The translations under genes were made by a program, and so were the position numbers. From Brevibacillus panacihumi W25 (lineage in GTDB: Bacteria; Bacillota; Bacilli; Brevibacillales; Brevibacillaceae), in assembly GCF_000503775.1 (NCBI RefSeq), contig NZ_KI629782.1:62001-126000 (forward strand): a stretch of DNA of 64,000 nt, in the 5' to 3' direction. A model generated the notes under the pieces. That model saw only the letters and a program-made list of their open reading frames with translations, made no database searches and was not told the DNA's origin. Positions 53,946-63,543 of this stretch are shown piece by piece (the stretch's first letter is position 1; each line of letters starts with the position of its first letter).

Positions 53946-54599
53946 TTACGCTTTCTTGGCTTCTTTTTTGGCTTCTTTCTTAGCCTCTTTCTTAGCGGCT
54001 TTGTTTGCTTCCTTCTGAGCTGCCTTCGTTTCTTTGATAGCTGCCTTCACTTCTTTAACAGTCAAACCAGTAGTTTCAATTTGCAGCTCCGATGCTTTTT
54101 CTGTGAGTTTAGCGATCTTTTCCTGTTTTTGCTCCGCTTGCTTTGCTTTTACATCTGCTTTGATTTGCTTGATAGATTTACCAGAGGTTTCAATGCCGAG
54201 TTTGTCCGCTTTTTCACTAACCTTTTGCAAAAGAGTCTCTTTGCGCTCTGCATGAAAAGCCTTGATAGCCGCTTTGATTTCTTTACCCGTTTTGCCTGCT
54301 GTCTCGATGCCCAGCTTGTCTGCTTTTGCGGTGAATTTCGCCAGACGTGCCTGCTGTTGTTCCTCATGCTTGGCTTTAATCTCCAATTTAAGCTGTTCCA
54401 GTGTTTTTCCATCTGTACCCAGTCCCAATTTTGTCGCTTCTTCGACTGCCTTTGTCCACTTTTCCTGTTGCTTCGCTTCTTTATTTTGCTTGCGAACTTC
54501 TTGTGCTGCCGATTTATCCTGTTTCGCTTCCGCGCCTGCTACACTCACTCCTCCGAGCAGCAAACTCAGAGCAAGGACAGAGGATACCATTTTTTTCAT
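53946..54599 (-). CDS. Secreted Lys/Ala-rich four-repeat protein
   Basis: A 217-residue protein with a signal peptide (MVSSVLALSLLLGGVSVAGAEA). It then has four tandem units of about 38 residues with the core (A/E)xKLGIETxGKTxKEIKAAIKA: KLGLGTDGKTLEQLKLEIKA, KLGIETAGKTGKEIKAAIKA, KLGIETSGKSIKQIKADVKA and ELQIETTGLTVKEVKAAIKE. The C-terminus is a basic AKKEAKK run. It is predicted helical and strongly positive, so it may bind wall polymers, nucleic acid or another surface. I do not recognise the family. It lies just upstream of a two-component regulator, on the same strand but after a terminator. Confidence 0.8.
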   Translation of the reverse strand: MKKMVSSVLALSLLLGGVSVAGAEAKQDKSAAQEVRKQNKEAKQQEKWTKAVEEATKLGLGTDGKTLEQLKLEIKAKHEEQQQARLAKFTAKADKLGIETAGKTGKEIKAAIKAFHAERKETLLQKVSEKADKLGIETSGKSIKQIKADVKAKQAEQKQEKIAKLTEKASELQIETTGLTVKEVKAAIKETKAAQKEANKAAKKEAKKEAKKEAKKA

Positions 54600-54693
54600 G
54601 ATGCAATTCTCCTCTCAATCTTTGGGTAGGTTGTTTACCTCCTTCACTATAGGACGGATTTGTGGGAAAACAATGAGATTTTGAGAAAAAAAG

Positions 54694-54718
54694 GGATGCC
54701 TCTTAGACGAGGACATCC
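54694..54718 (-). terminator. Terminator of the peptide operon
   Basis: GGATGCCTC and GAGGACATCC pair with one bulged base; the minus strand continues CTTTTTTTCTC. It ends the operon after the CocE-like gene. Confidence 0.85.
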
Positions 54719-54742
54719 TCAAGAATAGTAGGCACCAACTGC

Positions 54743-56875
54743 TTACAGTCCGTACAAAATGGGGAGTTTTACATGCGACGGATATTCTTTGCCATGATAG
54801 AGGCGATTCTCGGCCACGACCGGCTTCGGATCTTCATACGGATTGATGCCGGTATTGGTGTTGGGGAAAAACTCGTAATAGTTGCTGGACGTGATGTCGA
54901 TTCTGATTTTATGTCCTTTTTTGAAGACATACCCGTTGAAGTACATCTCCATCTCATATTTCTCTACTTTTCCGGGTTCCAGCAGCTCCGGTTTGTCAAA
55001 CCCTTTGCGGAACTCGGCACGAATGACATTATCGGAAATTTTTCTGGCGATCCCCTTCTCGTCGACATCGGATACACGGACGATAAAGTCTGTATCCACT
55101 GCACTGGAGGAGGCGTAGAACTCCGCATAGACATTCCCCGCCATGGCCACATCGGTAGAAAGAGGCTCCGTATCATAGACCAGACAATCGCTGCGAAGCT
55201 GGATATGGTTGCAGTGGTAAGGCTTCACATGCCCGCGCTCACCGATGGGCTGCAGGGGATCATAGATGTAAGAATCAAAGCCTGGCTCTGAATCGGGCTG
55301 CCAGACAATTCTTCCATCGCCAAACATCGAATTGGCACTGCCATTGCTTGCCAGATACAGGTTCACCAGCTTGCTCTCCAACGGATTCCAGTCCTCGGAT
55401 TCTCTCCACTGGTTTTCTCCTACCACATAGTACATGGCTCTCGGCTTTTTATCCTCGCCGTTTTGAATCCCTTTCAGATAGCGGTCAAACCAGCGGATGA
55501 TTCGCGTGTCGAAGTCATAGTCCACGGCATTGTCGCCGAACTCCAGATCCTCGCAGTCGCGGAATGCATTCAGATTATGCGGCCATGGTCCGAGGATGAT
55601 CCTTCTGCCCGGGACATCATGCTTGGTCAGGAATCGCCATGTCTCCTGCACCCCCAGCGCATCCCCGTCGTACCAGCCTGACACGATCAGCATGGGTATC
55701 TTGATCTTGTGGCTGTGCTGGGTATTGTCCGAATGCTTCCAGAAATCGTCATAGTGATAATGCTCTCTCCACAAATCCCAGGGACCTGATTTTTTCCCTA
55801 TGATCTTTTCCGGAATTTCCGTAATGGGCCTGTGCGTAACCGCCTCTTCCACACTGATGGATTCACCGGCAAAGACGGCAAAATCTGTCCTGTTGCTCAT
55901 CGACTGGGCAAGAGTCCAGCAAAGCAGCGGCCAGGAGCAGATGGTTCCTCCCCGTCTCGCGGTATCCGTAAAAGGCGAACCTACATTCACTTCACTTATG
56001 GCTGTTTTCAGGTGAGGATTCCCGCTGGTGGCTGCAGCGGTGGTCGTATAGCCCAGGTAGCTGGCTCCCCACATGCCGATATTGCCGTCACTCCATTCCT
56101 GTGCCACGATCCAGTTGAACAAGTCATCCGCATCTTCTCGTTCATTCTGGAAAGGCTCCAGGATTCCGTCTGAGTCAGATCGACCACGGACATCCTGGAT
56201 GACAAAGGCATAGCCTCTCGCAGTCCAGTGCCAGCAGCGGTGAACGTCTCTTTCCTTTCCATAGCAGGTTCTGACTACGATCGCCGGCACCTTTTCTCCT
56301 GGTTGCAATCCGTCTGGCAAAAAGACCTCTGTGGCCAGATTCACGCCGTCCCGTGTCGGAACGAAAACGGTTCCGAGGTGATTGATTCCATACTGTACTT
56401 TGGATAGCAAGGGATCGTCGTATTTGACGAGAGGTGTCAGCTTCTCGTAACCTTTCACGACCGCGATCTCAGAGGAGACACGTCCCGGATTGGAAAAGGC
56501 GACGATTTTTCCATCCACTGTGATAATGTCCAATACGCCATTGGTTTTTCGCTGCGCCCAAAGCTGAGATGTCACCTCTTTGCCGTCGATTCGGTCCGTA
56601 AAGGTAAGGTAGCGGCTGTACACACTTTCATTCGAAAGGGTCACTCTTTCCCCTTCCCACTTGGCTTCCGCATAGGCGGCAAGCTCACTGTGCAGCTTGA
56701 GAAAATCGATCATCGTATTTTTCTTGTTTTTGTTAAAAGGCTCTCTTTTTAGCTGGGCTCTGGTTCTTCTATCGACATCGCAGATTTCTACGAATGTTTC
56801 CTTAAACGTAATGTTTCCGTTGTATACGCCTGGAAAATAAATATCGAATGTTCGGTCAAACAAGTAATGGCTCAT
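54743..56875 (-). CDS. CocE/NonD-type hydrolase (X-Pro dipeptidyl-peptidase family S15)
   Basis: A 710-residue protein. A ~170-residue N-terminal region precedes an alpha/beta-hydrolase core (VFVPTRDGVNLATEVFLP, VRTCYGKERD, YAFVIQDVRGRSDSDG) with nucleophile GMWGASYLGY, the acid region in VSGWYDGDALG and the catalytic His in LGPWPHNLNAFRD. A jelly-roll C-terminal domain (GHKIRIDITSSNYYEFFPNTNTG) follows. Such enzymes cleave X-Pro peptides or esters. TAGGAG precedes ATG 56875, 12 bp after the transporter ATPase gene. No signal peptide, so it probably works on imported peptides. Confidence 0.88.
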   Translation of the reverse strand: MSHYLFDRTFDIYFPGVYNGNITFKETFVEICDVDRRTRAQLKREPFNKNKKNTMIDFLKLHSELAAYAEAKWEGERVTLSNESVYSRYLTFTDRIDGKEVTSQLWAQRKTNGVLDIITVDGKIVAFSNPGRVSSEIAVVKGYEKLTPLVKYDDPLLSKVQYGINHLGTVFVPTRDGVNLATEVFLPDGLQPGEKVPAIVVRTCYGKERDVHRCWHWTARGYAFVIQDVRGRSDSDGILEPFQNEREDADDLFNWIVAQEWSDGNIGMWGASYLGYTTTAAATSGNPHLKTAISEVNVGSPFTDTARRGGTICSWPLLCWTLAQSMSNRTDFAVFAGESISVEEAVTHRPITEIPEKIIGKKSGPWDLWREHYHYDDFWKHSDNTQHSHKIKIPMLIVSGWYDGDALGVQETWRFLTKHDVPGRRIILGPWPHNLNAFRDCEDLEFGDNAVDYDFDTRIIRWFDRYLKGIQNGEDKKPRAMYYVVGENQWRESEDWNPLESKLVNLYLASNGSANSMFGDGRIVWQPDSEPGFDSYIYDPLQPIGERGHVKPYHCNHIQLRSDCLVYDTEPLSTDVAMAGNVYAEFYASSSAVDTDFIVRVSDVDEKGIARKISDNVIRAEFRKGFDKPELLEPGKVEKYEMEMYFNGYVFKKGHKIRIDITSSNYYEFFPNTNTGINPYEDPKPVVAENRLYHGKEYPSHVKLPILYGL

Positions 56876-56887
56876 TCTAAATCACTC

Positions 56888-57844
56888 CTAGATCTCATGA
56901 ATTCTCAAGCAGCGAACGGAATGACCGCCTCCCAGATCGGTAATGCCCGGCACTTCCTGGCGGCATTGCTCGGTGGCAAAGCTGCATCTGGCCGCAAAAC
57001 GGCATTCCTGTCTGGGATTGATCGGAGAAGTAATCTCGCCCTGCAATAAAATTCTTTCCTTTTTCTTTTTCAAATTCGGAACGGGAATGGCGGAAAGCAA
57101 TGCCTGCGTGTAAGGATGTCTCGGATTTGCAAAAAGCTCCTTCACCGGTGCCTTCTCCACCATTTGCCCCAGGTACATCACCATGATTTCCTCTGAGAAA
57201 TGCTTCACCACGGACAAATCATGCGTAATGAACATATACGTATAGCCGAACTGAAGCTGCAGCTTTTTTAAGAGATTGAGGATTTGCGCCTGAATGGAGA
57301 CATCGAGTGCTGAGACAGGCTCATCGCAAACAATGAACTCAGGGCTCAAAGCAAGTGCTCGGGCGATGCCGATCCTTTGCCTCCTTCCTCCGTCCAGCTC
57401 ATGAGGATACGAGTTCACAAACCTGTCCGAGAGACCCACAAGCTCCATCAATTCATATACCCTGTTTTCCTTCTCCGCTTTGGTTGCATACACCTTGTGT
57501 ATTTCCAATGGTTCCGCGATGGAGTGAAAGACGGTTTTTCTCGGATTCAGCGAGGAAAAGGGGTCCTGAAAAATGATTTGGATCTTTTTGCGATACTCCA
57601 CCATTTCCTTTGGGGTGAGTTTGGTAATATCTTTGCCGTCAAAAAAGATTTCGCCTTCCGTCGGTTCAAGCAGCATAGTCATGAGTCTGCCCGTCGTACT
57701 TTTGCCGCAGCCGCTTTCCCCTACGATGCCGATGGTTTTCCCTTTATCAATGGTGAAATTCACGCCATCTACGGCATGAAGATTACCGCCCGGTGTCTGA
57801 AAGTACTTTTTCAGATTTTTCACCTCTATGTAGTGGTTACTCAT
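56888..57844 (-). CDS. Oligopeptide ABC transporter ATPase (DppF/OppF-like)
   Basis: A 318-residue ATPase: Walker [12 protein letters not shown], signature region [18 protein letters not shown] (the LDGGRRQR variant seen in OppF-type proteins), Walker [13 protein letters not shown], and the C-terminal oligopeptide-transporter motif with Cys ([12 protein letters not shown]). It overlaps the other ATPase gene by 8 bp. The two hydrolyse ATP as a pair to drive peptide uptake. Confidence 0.92.
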   Translation of the reverse strand: MSNHYIEVKNLKKYFQTPGGNLHAVDGVNFTIDKGKTIGIVGESGCGKSTTGRLMTMLLEPTEGEIFFDGKDITKLTPKEMVEYRKKIQIIFQDPFSSLNPRKTVFHSIAEPLEIHKVYATKAEKENRVYELMELVGLSDRFVNSYPHELDGGRRQRIGIARALALSPEFIVCDEPVSALDVSIQAQILNLLKKLQLQFGYTYMFITHDLSVVKHFSEEIMVMYLGQMVEKAPVKELFANPRHPYTQALLSAIPVPNLKKKKERILLQGEITSPINPRQECRFAARCSFATEQCRQEVPGITDLGGGHSVRCLRIHEI

Positions 57845-58835
57845 ACTTTTTCACCTCTTTTGCCGGGAGCTTCCCTTCATACACAAAGCATTTCGCGTAA
57901 TGGCCAGGGCTGTATTCCTGAAAAGCCGGCTCTTCGACGCTGCACAGATGCTGGGCATACTTGCATCTGGGGTGAAATTTGCATCCTTTGGGCAAATCAG
58001 ATGGATCAGGGACAAGTCCTTCGATTGGAGAAAGGAATTCTACTTCCTTATCGATATCGGGAATGGAGCCAAACAAACCATTCGTATACGGATGTAGAGG
58101 GTTTTCAAAGATATCTTCCAAGGATCCGCTCTCAACGATTTCTCCAGCATACATGATGGCGACCTGATCGCAAATTTCCGAAACGACGCCCAGGTCATGG
58201 GTGATGAGCATCATGGAGGTTTTGGATCTCGTTTTTAAATCCTTCATTAATTCCAGCACTTGTGCCTGAATGGTTACGTCCAGAGCGGTCGTAGGCTCAT
58301 CTGCGATTAACAGTCTGGGATTGCAGGCCAGGGCAATCGCAATGACGACTCTTTGCTTCATTCCCCCGGAAAATTGGTGCGGGTACTCGTAGGCTCGTTC
58401 TGCCGGGATCCGCACCAGTTCCAGCATCTCGATGGCCTTCTGTTCCGCTTCCTTCTCTCCGAGCTGTTGGTGGTTGGCGATAACCTCGGCAATCTGGTCG
58501 ACGACCGTAAATACCGGATTCAAGGCAGTCATCGGGTCCTGGAAGATCATGGATATTTCTTTGCCTCGCAGCTTGCGGAATTCGTCTTCATCGAGCTGCA
58601 AAATATCCTGATCGTTCAGCATGATCTTGCCGCCCTCGATTCTGCCTGGCGGACAATCTACCAGTCCCATGATGCCAAGCGCCGTGGTAGTTTTACCCGC
58701 ACCTGTTTCGCCCACGATTCCGAGTGTCTCTCCTTCATGGACAGTCAAGCTTACTTTGTTTACCGCCTCTACCACGCCATCATCCGTATGGAATTTGATT
58801 GTAAGATCCTTTATCTCGAGTAATTTTTTTTGCAT
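57837..58835 (-). CDS. Oligopeptide ABC transporter ATPase (DppD/OppD-like)
   Basis: A 332-residue ATPase: Walker [14 protein letters not shown], signature [16 protein letters not shown], Walker [13 protein letters not shown], and the C-terminal Cys-rich peptide-transporter motif [16 protein letters not shown], which may hold an Fe-S centre as in some Dpp ATPases. ATG 58835 follows TAGGAGG, 9 bp after the permease gene. Confidence 0.93.
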   Translation of the reverse strand: MQKKLLEIKDLTIKFHTDDGVVEAVNKVSLTVHEGETLGIVGETGAGKTTTALGIMGLVDCPPGRIEGGKIMLNDQDILQLDEDEFRKLRGKEISMIFQDPMTALNPVFTVVDQIAEVIANHQQLGEKEAEQKAIEMLELVRIPAERAYEYPHQFSGGMKQRVVIAIALACNPRLLIADEPTTALDVTIQAQVLELMKDLKTRSKTSMMLITHDLGVVSEICDQVAIMYAGEIVESGSLEDIFENPLHPYTNGLFGSIPDIDKEVEFLSPIEGLVPDPSDLPKGCKFHPRCKYAQHLCSVEEPAFQEYSPGHYAKCFVYEGKLPAKEVKKYE

Positions 58836-58844
58836 AAGGGCCTC

Positions 58845-59744
58845 CTACCTTTTCATGCGCGGGTCGAGAGCGTCTCGCAACCCATCTCCCACAAGCGTCA
58901 GCGCAACCACTGTCAAAACAAGGGCAATTCCCGGGAATGCCGTGACATGCCATACATCACGGATATGCTCTCTGCCGCTGGACAGCATGGCGCCCCATTC
59001 CGGGTCCGGCGGCTGCACCCCAAGGCCAATAAAGCTAAGCCCGCTGATCGCCAGGATCAACCCTGCAATCTCCATCACAAACTGGGAGATCAGCGGACTG
59101 ATGGCATTGGGCAGGATATGCATGACAATGATTCTGAAATCGCTTGCGCCTTGGGCTCGGATCGCTTCCACAAATTCCTGCCCCTTGATATACAGGACCT
59201 GCGCTCTAACCATGCGGGAAACCGATGGAACGCTTCCGATCGCCAAAGCAATGATCAGATTGGTGATCGTGGGCTTCATGATGCTGACCAGCGTGATCAT
59301 GAGCAGCAAGCTGGGGATGGCCATGAAGACATCCAGGGATCGCATGATTATGCCGTCCGTTTTTCCGCCATAGTAGCCCGATATCGCTCCCAGTGTACAG
59401 CCGATAATACTGCTCAGCATCATGGCCAGCACACCGATTCCGATCGAGATTCTGCCGCCCCAAAGAATGCGCGCCAGCACATCCCTGCCCAATTCATCTG
59501 TACCCAACAGCTTGCCTTCAGCCGGGAATTGCAAGGTCTGCGTCAGATCCGGCTTGATGACATCGTTGTCATAGTCGAGATAAAGCGGCGAAGAATAGAT
59601 GACAATCAGGATCGTCGCCAGCATGATCATTCCCGCAACTGCTGATTTGTTTTTTCTCAGCCGCAACCAGGCATCCGCCCATAAGCTTCTCTTTTTGCTT
59701 TTCTTCTTTCCTGCCGGAGCAAGGGTCAAATCAATTTGCGCCAT
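58845..59744 (-). CDS. Oligopeptide ABC transporter permease (DppC/OppC-like)
   Basis: About 299 residues from ATG 59744 (AGAGGTGG upstream); the open frame extends 25 unlikely codons. A cytoplasmic N-terminus (KKKSKKRSLWADAWLRLRKNKSAVAG) is the OppC-N signature, followed by LLGTDELGRDVLARILWGGRISIGIG and the EAA loop (QEFVEAIRAQGASDFRIIVMHILPNAISPLI). Six membrane segments. It overlaps the DppB-like gene by 14 bp. Confidence 0.93.
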   Translation of the reverse strand: MAQIDLTLAPAGKKKSKKRSLWADAWLRLRKNKSAVAGMIMLATILIVIYSSPLYLDYDNDVIKPDLTQTLQFPAEGKLLGTDELGRDVLARILWGGRISIGIGVLAMMLSSIIGCTLGAISGYYGGKTDGIIMRSLDVFMAIPSLLLMITLVSIMKPTITNLIIALAIGSVPSVSRMVRAQVLYIKGQEFVEAIRAQGASDFRIIVMHILPNAISPLISQFVMEIAGLILAISGLSFIGLGVQPPDPEWGAMLSSGREHIRDVWHVTAFPGIALVLTVVALTLVGDGLRDALDPRMKR

Positions 59745-60699
59745 GGCCCGCCACCTCTTTTCTTTGCTTCCTGCGTGCGTACATCGACCTGATTCTCGGG
59801 TCAACGAAGGAATAGGCAAGATCTGTCAGAAGATTGGCAACGGCGATGATGACGGAAGTAATAATCACTCCAGCCATAATCGTAGGAATATCCTTTTGTC
59901 GTAACGCATCGATCATCATTTTCCCCATTCCATTGATCCCAAACAGCATTTCCATTATGACTGAACCGCCAAAGCACCCACCCACAGCCATACCAACAGA
60001 GGTAATGGTTGGAAGAAGGGCATTTTTCAAAGCATGCTTGCGGATCACAATACTCTCTTTCAATCCCTTGGCCCGTGCTGTCCGAATGTAATCCTGCCTG
60101 ATGACATCCAGCATGGACGCTCGGGTAATCCGGGAATTGACAGCCCAGCCAGCAATCGAGGAACAAATGATCGGCATGATCATGGCTGACGGGGTATCGA
60201 AGCCATTGGCCGGAAGCCAGCCGAGGTGTACGGAAAACAGGATAATCATGAGTATGCCGCTCCAAAATCCAGGCATGGCTGCGAAAAACAGGCTGACAAC
60301 CCTCATGATGTTATCGAAGGGTGAATTCTGCTTCACTGCCAATGCGATCCCAAGAGGAATCGCGACGATGAGAATCGTAAATAATGACCCAAAGGCAAGA
60401 ATCAGTGTGGGGGGAAGTCTGACCCCGATCATCTCAATGACACTCTGCTTTGTCGAATAAGAGGTGCCGAAATCGCCCACGACAACTTTTTTCATGTAAT
60501 TGAAGTACTGTACCGGGATCGGATCATTCAATCCTAGCTGCTCTCTCATCATCTGCAATTCCTGTTCCTTGGCATTTAAGCCGAGAATCATTTTGGCAGG
60601 GTCGCCCGGACTGAGAGAAAGAAGCAAAAACACGATAATAGATACACCGATCACAATCGGGATCATCTGAGCAAGTCTTTTCAAAATATATCTACCCAC
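59731..60699 (-). CDS. Oligopeptide ABC transporter permease (DppB/OppB-like)
   Basis: A 322-residue permease starting at GTG 60699 behind GAGGGAGGAG: MGRYILKRLAQMIPIVIGVSIIVFLLLSLSPGDPA is the classic OppB/DppB N-terminus. The EAA loop QDYIRTARAKGLKESIVIRKHALKNALLPTI is intact. Six membrane segments. It pairs with the DppC-like subunit. Confidence 0.94.
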   Translation of the reverse strand: MGRYILKRLAQMIPIVIGVSIIVFLLLSLSPGDPAKMILGLNAKEQELQMMREQLGLNDPIPVQYFNYMKKVVVGDFGTSYSTKQSVIEMIGVRLPPTLILAFGSLFTILIVAIPLGIALAVKQNSPFDNIMRVVSLFFAAMPGFWSGILMIILFSVHLGWLPANGFDTPSAMIMPIICSSIAGWAVNSRITRASMLDVIRQDYIRTARAKGLKESIVIRKHALKNALLPTITSVGMAVGGCFGGSVIMEMLFGINGMGKMMIDALRQKDIPTIMAGVIITSVIIAVANLLTDLAYSFVDPRIRSMYARRKQRKEVAGHGAN

Positions 60700-60790
60700 G
60701 GTTACTCCTCCCTCTGCGATGTATTGCGTAAAGATTCCGACATCAAGGAGACAAACGATGTCGTATTGCCTCCATGATGCATGACGAATC

Positions 60791-62314
60791 TTATTTTATG
60801 GATGCGTTTCGAAAGGAAACGAGTCCGCTCGTGTGGATGTGGACGTTTTCGAGATTTTTGTTCATGGCATAGTAGCTCATTTTGGTAGCAGTAGGAATCA
60901 TCGGTACATCCTGTGCCGCGATATCCTGAATTTCTTTGGCGGCTTCTTTCATTTCTGCTTCCGAAGTCGCTGCCTTGACTTTGGCATAGAGCTCCTCAAC
61001 TTTTGGATTGGTATAAAAGGTAATATTCATCTGCCCAAAGCTGCCGGACCAGTAGCTTTCCAAGGAGCTGAGCGTATTTCCGGTCGTGTCGCTCCAGCCG
61101 CCTACCAGAAGCTGATACTCTTTGTTCGCCATTTTCTCCAGGAAAACACCGAATTCCAGATTCTGGATGTCCATTTCCACACTGATTGTTTTCAGTTCCG
61201 CCTGGAAAGCCTCCAGCTCGGGATCGTTCCCTTGGTATGTCCATGCGGTGAAATGCAACGGGTTCCCTGCATGGAATCCTTCCTTCTCGAGCAGCTCCTT
61301 CGCCTTTTGCAGGTCATATTTCGGGAGGTTGGGCGATGAATGATACGTGCTGAACATCTTGGGCACCATGCTGTCGATAATGGTTTTGCCAGGTGTAATG
61401 GCGCTAATGCCTTCATTATTGTAAGCGTAAGCCATCGCTCTGCGGATATTGACATTGTCAAATGGCGCTTTCGTCGTATTCATGGCGACAAAGCCGGTGA
61501 AGGTGCTTGGTCCCTCAAAATAAGCAAGCTTCTCGTTATTTTTCGCTCTGCTCTTGTCTCTCGCGCCAATTCCTGCAAAATCCGCATCTCCGGTCTCAAC
61601 GGCTATGTATTTTGCAGATGCTTCCTCAATGGCTTTGAAGGTAATCGTTTCGATTTTTGCCTTATCGAACGGATAATCCGCCCAAGCCTTCAAGACAACC
61701 TTGCTGCCCGGTACGTATTCGGTTACCGTGTAGGGGCCTGTACCGATCGGTGCATTGGCGTATTTCTCTCCTGCTTCCTGCAGGTATTTCTTGCTTACAA
61801 TGAAGACATCCCCGAAGTTTCGGATCGCCCCGCTGTTAGGCTCCGTGAGCTTCACGGTTACTTTGTTGCCGGAGCCTTCCACACTTTTGATCATACTCAT
61901 AAAGGCAGCTTTTTTCGGAACTTTGGCAAGTCTTTCAACAGAGAAGACAACATCTTCGATTGTCATGGGATCTCCATTGTGAAATTTATAGCCTTCTCCG
62001 ATTGTAAACTCGATCGTCCTATTGTCCGGCTGGCTCCATTCTTTGGCCACACCCGGAATGATGTTGAAGTCATTGTCAAACTTGATAAAGGTATCGTAGA
62101 CATGGTACATGATGGTGGATGTGTCCAAGGAATTGGCTTCCGCCGGGTCGAGGTTATTGCCAATTTTGGTCAATACGACAGAAATATCTGATTTTGGACC
62201 AGCTGCGTTGCCATTGGATGCACTTCCTTGTGATGTAGTGCTTTGCGAGCAGCCGCTGATCAAGAGGACCATGCTGATGGCCACCGACAAGACCAGTGAA
62301 CATGTTCTTTTCAT
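60791..62314 (-). CDS. Peptide ABC transporter substrate-binding lipoprotein
   Basis: A 507-residue family-5 binding protein. Lipoprotein signal peptide with lipobox LISGC; then LDPAEANSLDTSTIMYHVYDTFIKFD, IEFTIGEGYKFHNGDPMTIEDVVFSVER, and PIGTGPYTVTEYVPGSKVVLKA, the SBP_bac_5 landmarks. It captures di/oligopeptides outside the membrane for the DppB-C-D-F system. The 90-bp gap to dppB contains GACATC…GATGTC, a small hairpin that might set a higher level for this gene. Confidence 0.94.
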   Translation of the reverse strand: MKRTCSLVLSVAISMVLLISGCSQSTTSQGSASNGNAAGPKSDISVVLTKIGNNLDPAEANSLDTSTIMYHVYDTFIKFDNDFNIIPGVAKEWSQPDNRTIEFTIGEGYKFHNGDPMTIEDVVFSVERLAKVPKKAAFMSMIKSVEGSGNKVTVKLTEPNSGAIRNFGDVFIVSKKYLQEAGEKYANAPIGTGPYTVTEYVPGSKVVLKAWADYPFDKAKIETITFKAIEEASAKYIAVETGDADFAGIGARDKSRAKNNEKLAYFEGPSTFTGFVAMNTTKAPFDNVNIRRAMAYAYNNEGISAITPGKTIIDSMVPKMFSTYHSSPNLPKYDLQKAKELLEKEGFHAGNPLHFTAWTYQGNDPELEAFQAELKTISVEMDIQNLEFGVFLEKMANKEYQLLVGGWSDTTGNTLSSLESYWSGSFGQMNITFYTNPKVEELYAKVKAATSEAEMKEAAKEIQDIAAQDVPMIPTATKMSYYAMNKNLENVHIHTSGLVSFRNASIK

Positions 62315-62345
62315 AGCCTTTCCCCCATTTTTATATGTTGTACGA

Positions 62346-63506
62346 TTATTTCCATACTTCTTTGAAGACTCTCATCCAGTTGCCGCCGATGATTTTGATG
62401 ATTTCTTCATCCTGATAGCCTCTTGCCAAGAGTCCTCTCGTGATATTGAGAAAGGACCGGTAGTCTTTCAGTCCTTTGACATATTCGGTTGAAGGACCAT
62501 CTCCTGGCTTGAAGCCGATGCTTGGCGCAAACAGCTGCTTGAACGCGACTGCCATCCACTTGGTCTGCGGCATCGGCCAGTCTGTTCCGATTCCCACATG
62601 ATCTACCCCTGCGAGCTTGACCACATAGTCGATATGATCGAGGAAATGTTCGATTGTGGTATGTTCCGGATCCTCGGCGATAAACCAAGGCATCGCGAAA
62701 ATGCCCACCACACCACCAGTGTTTGCGATGGCTAGGATTTCCTCGTCAGATTTGGACCTGGAATGGAAATAGACATTTTCAGCTCCCGTATGAGAGGCAA
62801 TGACTGGCTTGGTGGAATATTTGCAGGCATCCAGCGTTGTTTGTTGGCCGCAGTGCCCCGTGTCTACGACGATTCCAAGCTCATTGAGCTTTGCTACGAA
62901 TGATTTGCCGAATGTGGACAGTCCTGCGTTGTTTTCCTCCATGCAACCTGCGCCGATCTGATTGTGATTGTTGTAGGTAAGCTGAACGACCCGAAGTCCA
63001 AAATGGTACATCTGTTCCAACAGATTGAGATCCTTTTCAAAACCGTCTGTTTCCTGGCAGGTGACAATGCCGGCTTTGAGATTATGCTGGTGGGCGTACT
63101 CGATATCTTCTGCACTTCTCACCTTGATCAGCCATGGCTTCTTGTCGAATTCTTCCTGCAGGTCGATCGCAGAAGAATACAAAGTGTTTTTATTCGCCAC
63201 ACTGAGCTGTCTGTTTCCGGCAGTCAGTCCGCTTTCGTACCAGCATTCTTTGTACAAGTCCTGAAGCTTGCCGTCGACATACCATCTCTTGATCTGTTTT
63301 TGAGCAAATTGGACGCGCTGCACCATGCTGTCCGGATATTTGTCGAGAGCCAGCTGCTCAGTTTCACGCTCCATCTCCTCGCCCAGGGAGTATGTGCCGA
63401 TCGGGCCCTGAAACAGCATGTCGATCACGATATTGCCAAAGTGAAGCTCCTTTGCCCGTCTCTCTTGTTCCTCTGTCAAACCGAAGTTGTACAGCTCTTC
63501 AATCAT
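62346..63506 (-). CDS. Membrane-dipeptidase-type M19 peptidase
   Basis: A 386-residue M19 (renal dipeptidase) TIM barrel. Metal- and substrate-site motifs include NIVIDMLFQ, VVQLTYNNHNQIGAGC, VVDTGHCGQQTTLDAC, PVIASHTGAENVYFHSR and VDHVGIGTDWPMPQT; the usual first-strand HxD appears altered to VIDML. It probably cleaves dipeptides brought in by the adjacent transporter. AAGGGGG precedes ATG 63506, and the gene is 31 bp upstream of the binding-protein gene. Confidence 0.88.
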   Translation of the reverse strand: MIEELYNFGLTEEQERRAKELHFGNIVIDMLFQGPIGTYSLGEEMERETEQLALDKYPDSMVQRVQFAQKQIKRWYVDGKLQDLYKECWYESGLTAGNRQLSVANKNTLYSSAIDLQEEFDKKPWLIKVRSAEDIEYAHQHNLKAGIVTCQETDGFEKDLNLLEQMYHFGLRVVQLTYNNHNQIGAGCMEENNAGLSTFGKSFVAKLNELGIVVDTGHCGQQTTLDACKYSTKPVIASHTGAENVYFHSRSKSDEEILAIANTGGVVGIFAMPWFIAEDPEHTTIEHFLDHIDYVVKLAGVDHVGIGTDWPMPQTKWMAVAFKQLFAPSIGFKPGDGPSTEYVKGLKDYRSFLNITRGLLARGYQDEEIIKIIGGNWMRVFKEVWK

Positions 63507-63543
63507 GTTTTTATCCCCCTTGCGATCACCGATTCATGACTGT

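Noticed and set aside
57300..57420. Unusual signature LDGGRRQR in the OppF-like ATPase as a sign of inactivity
   Set aside because: This variant is common in OppF/DppF-type proteins and the other motifs are intact.
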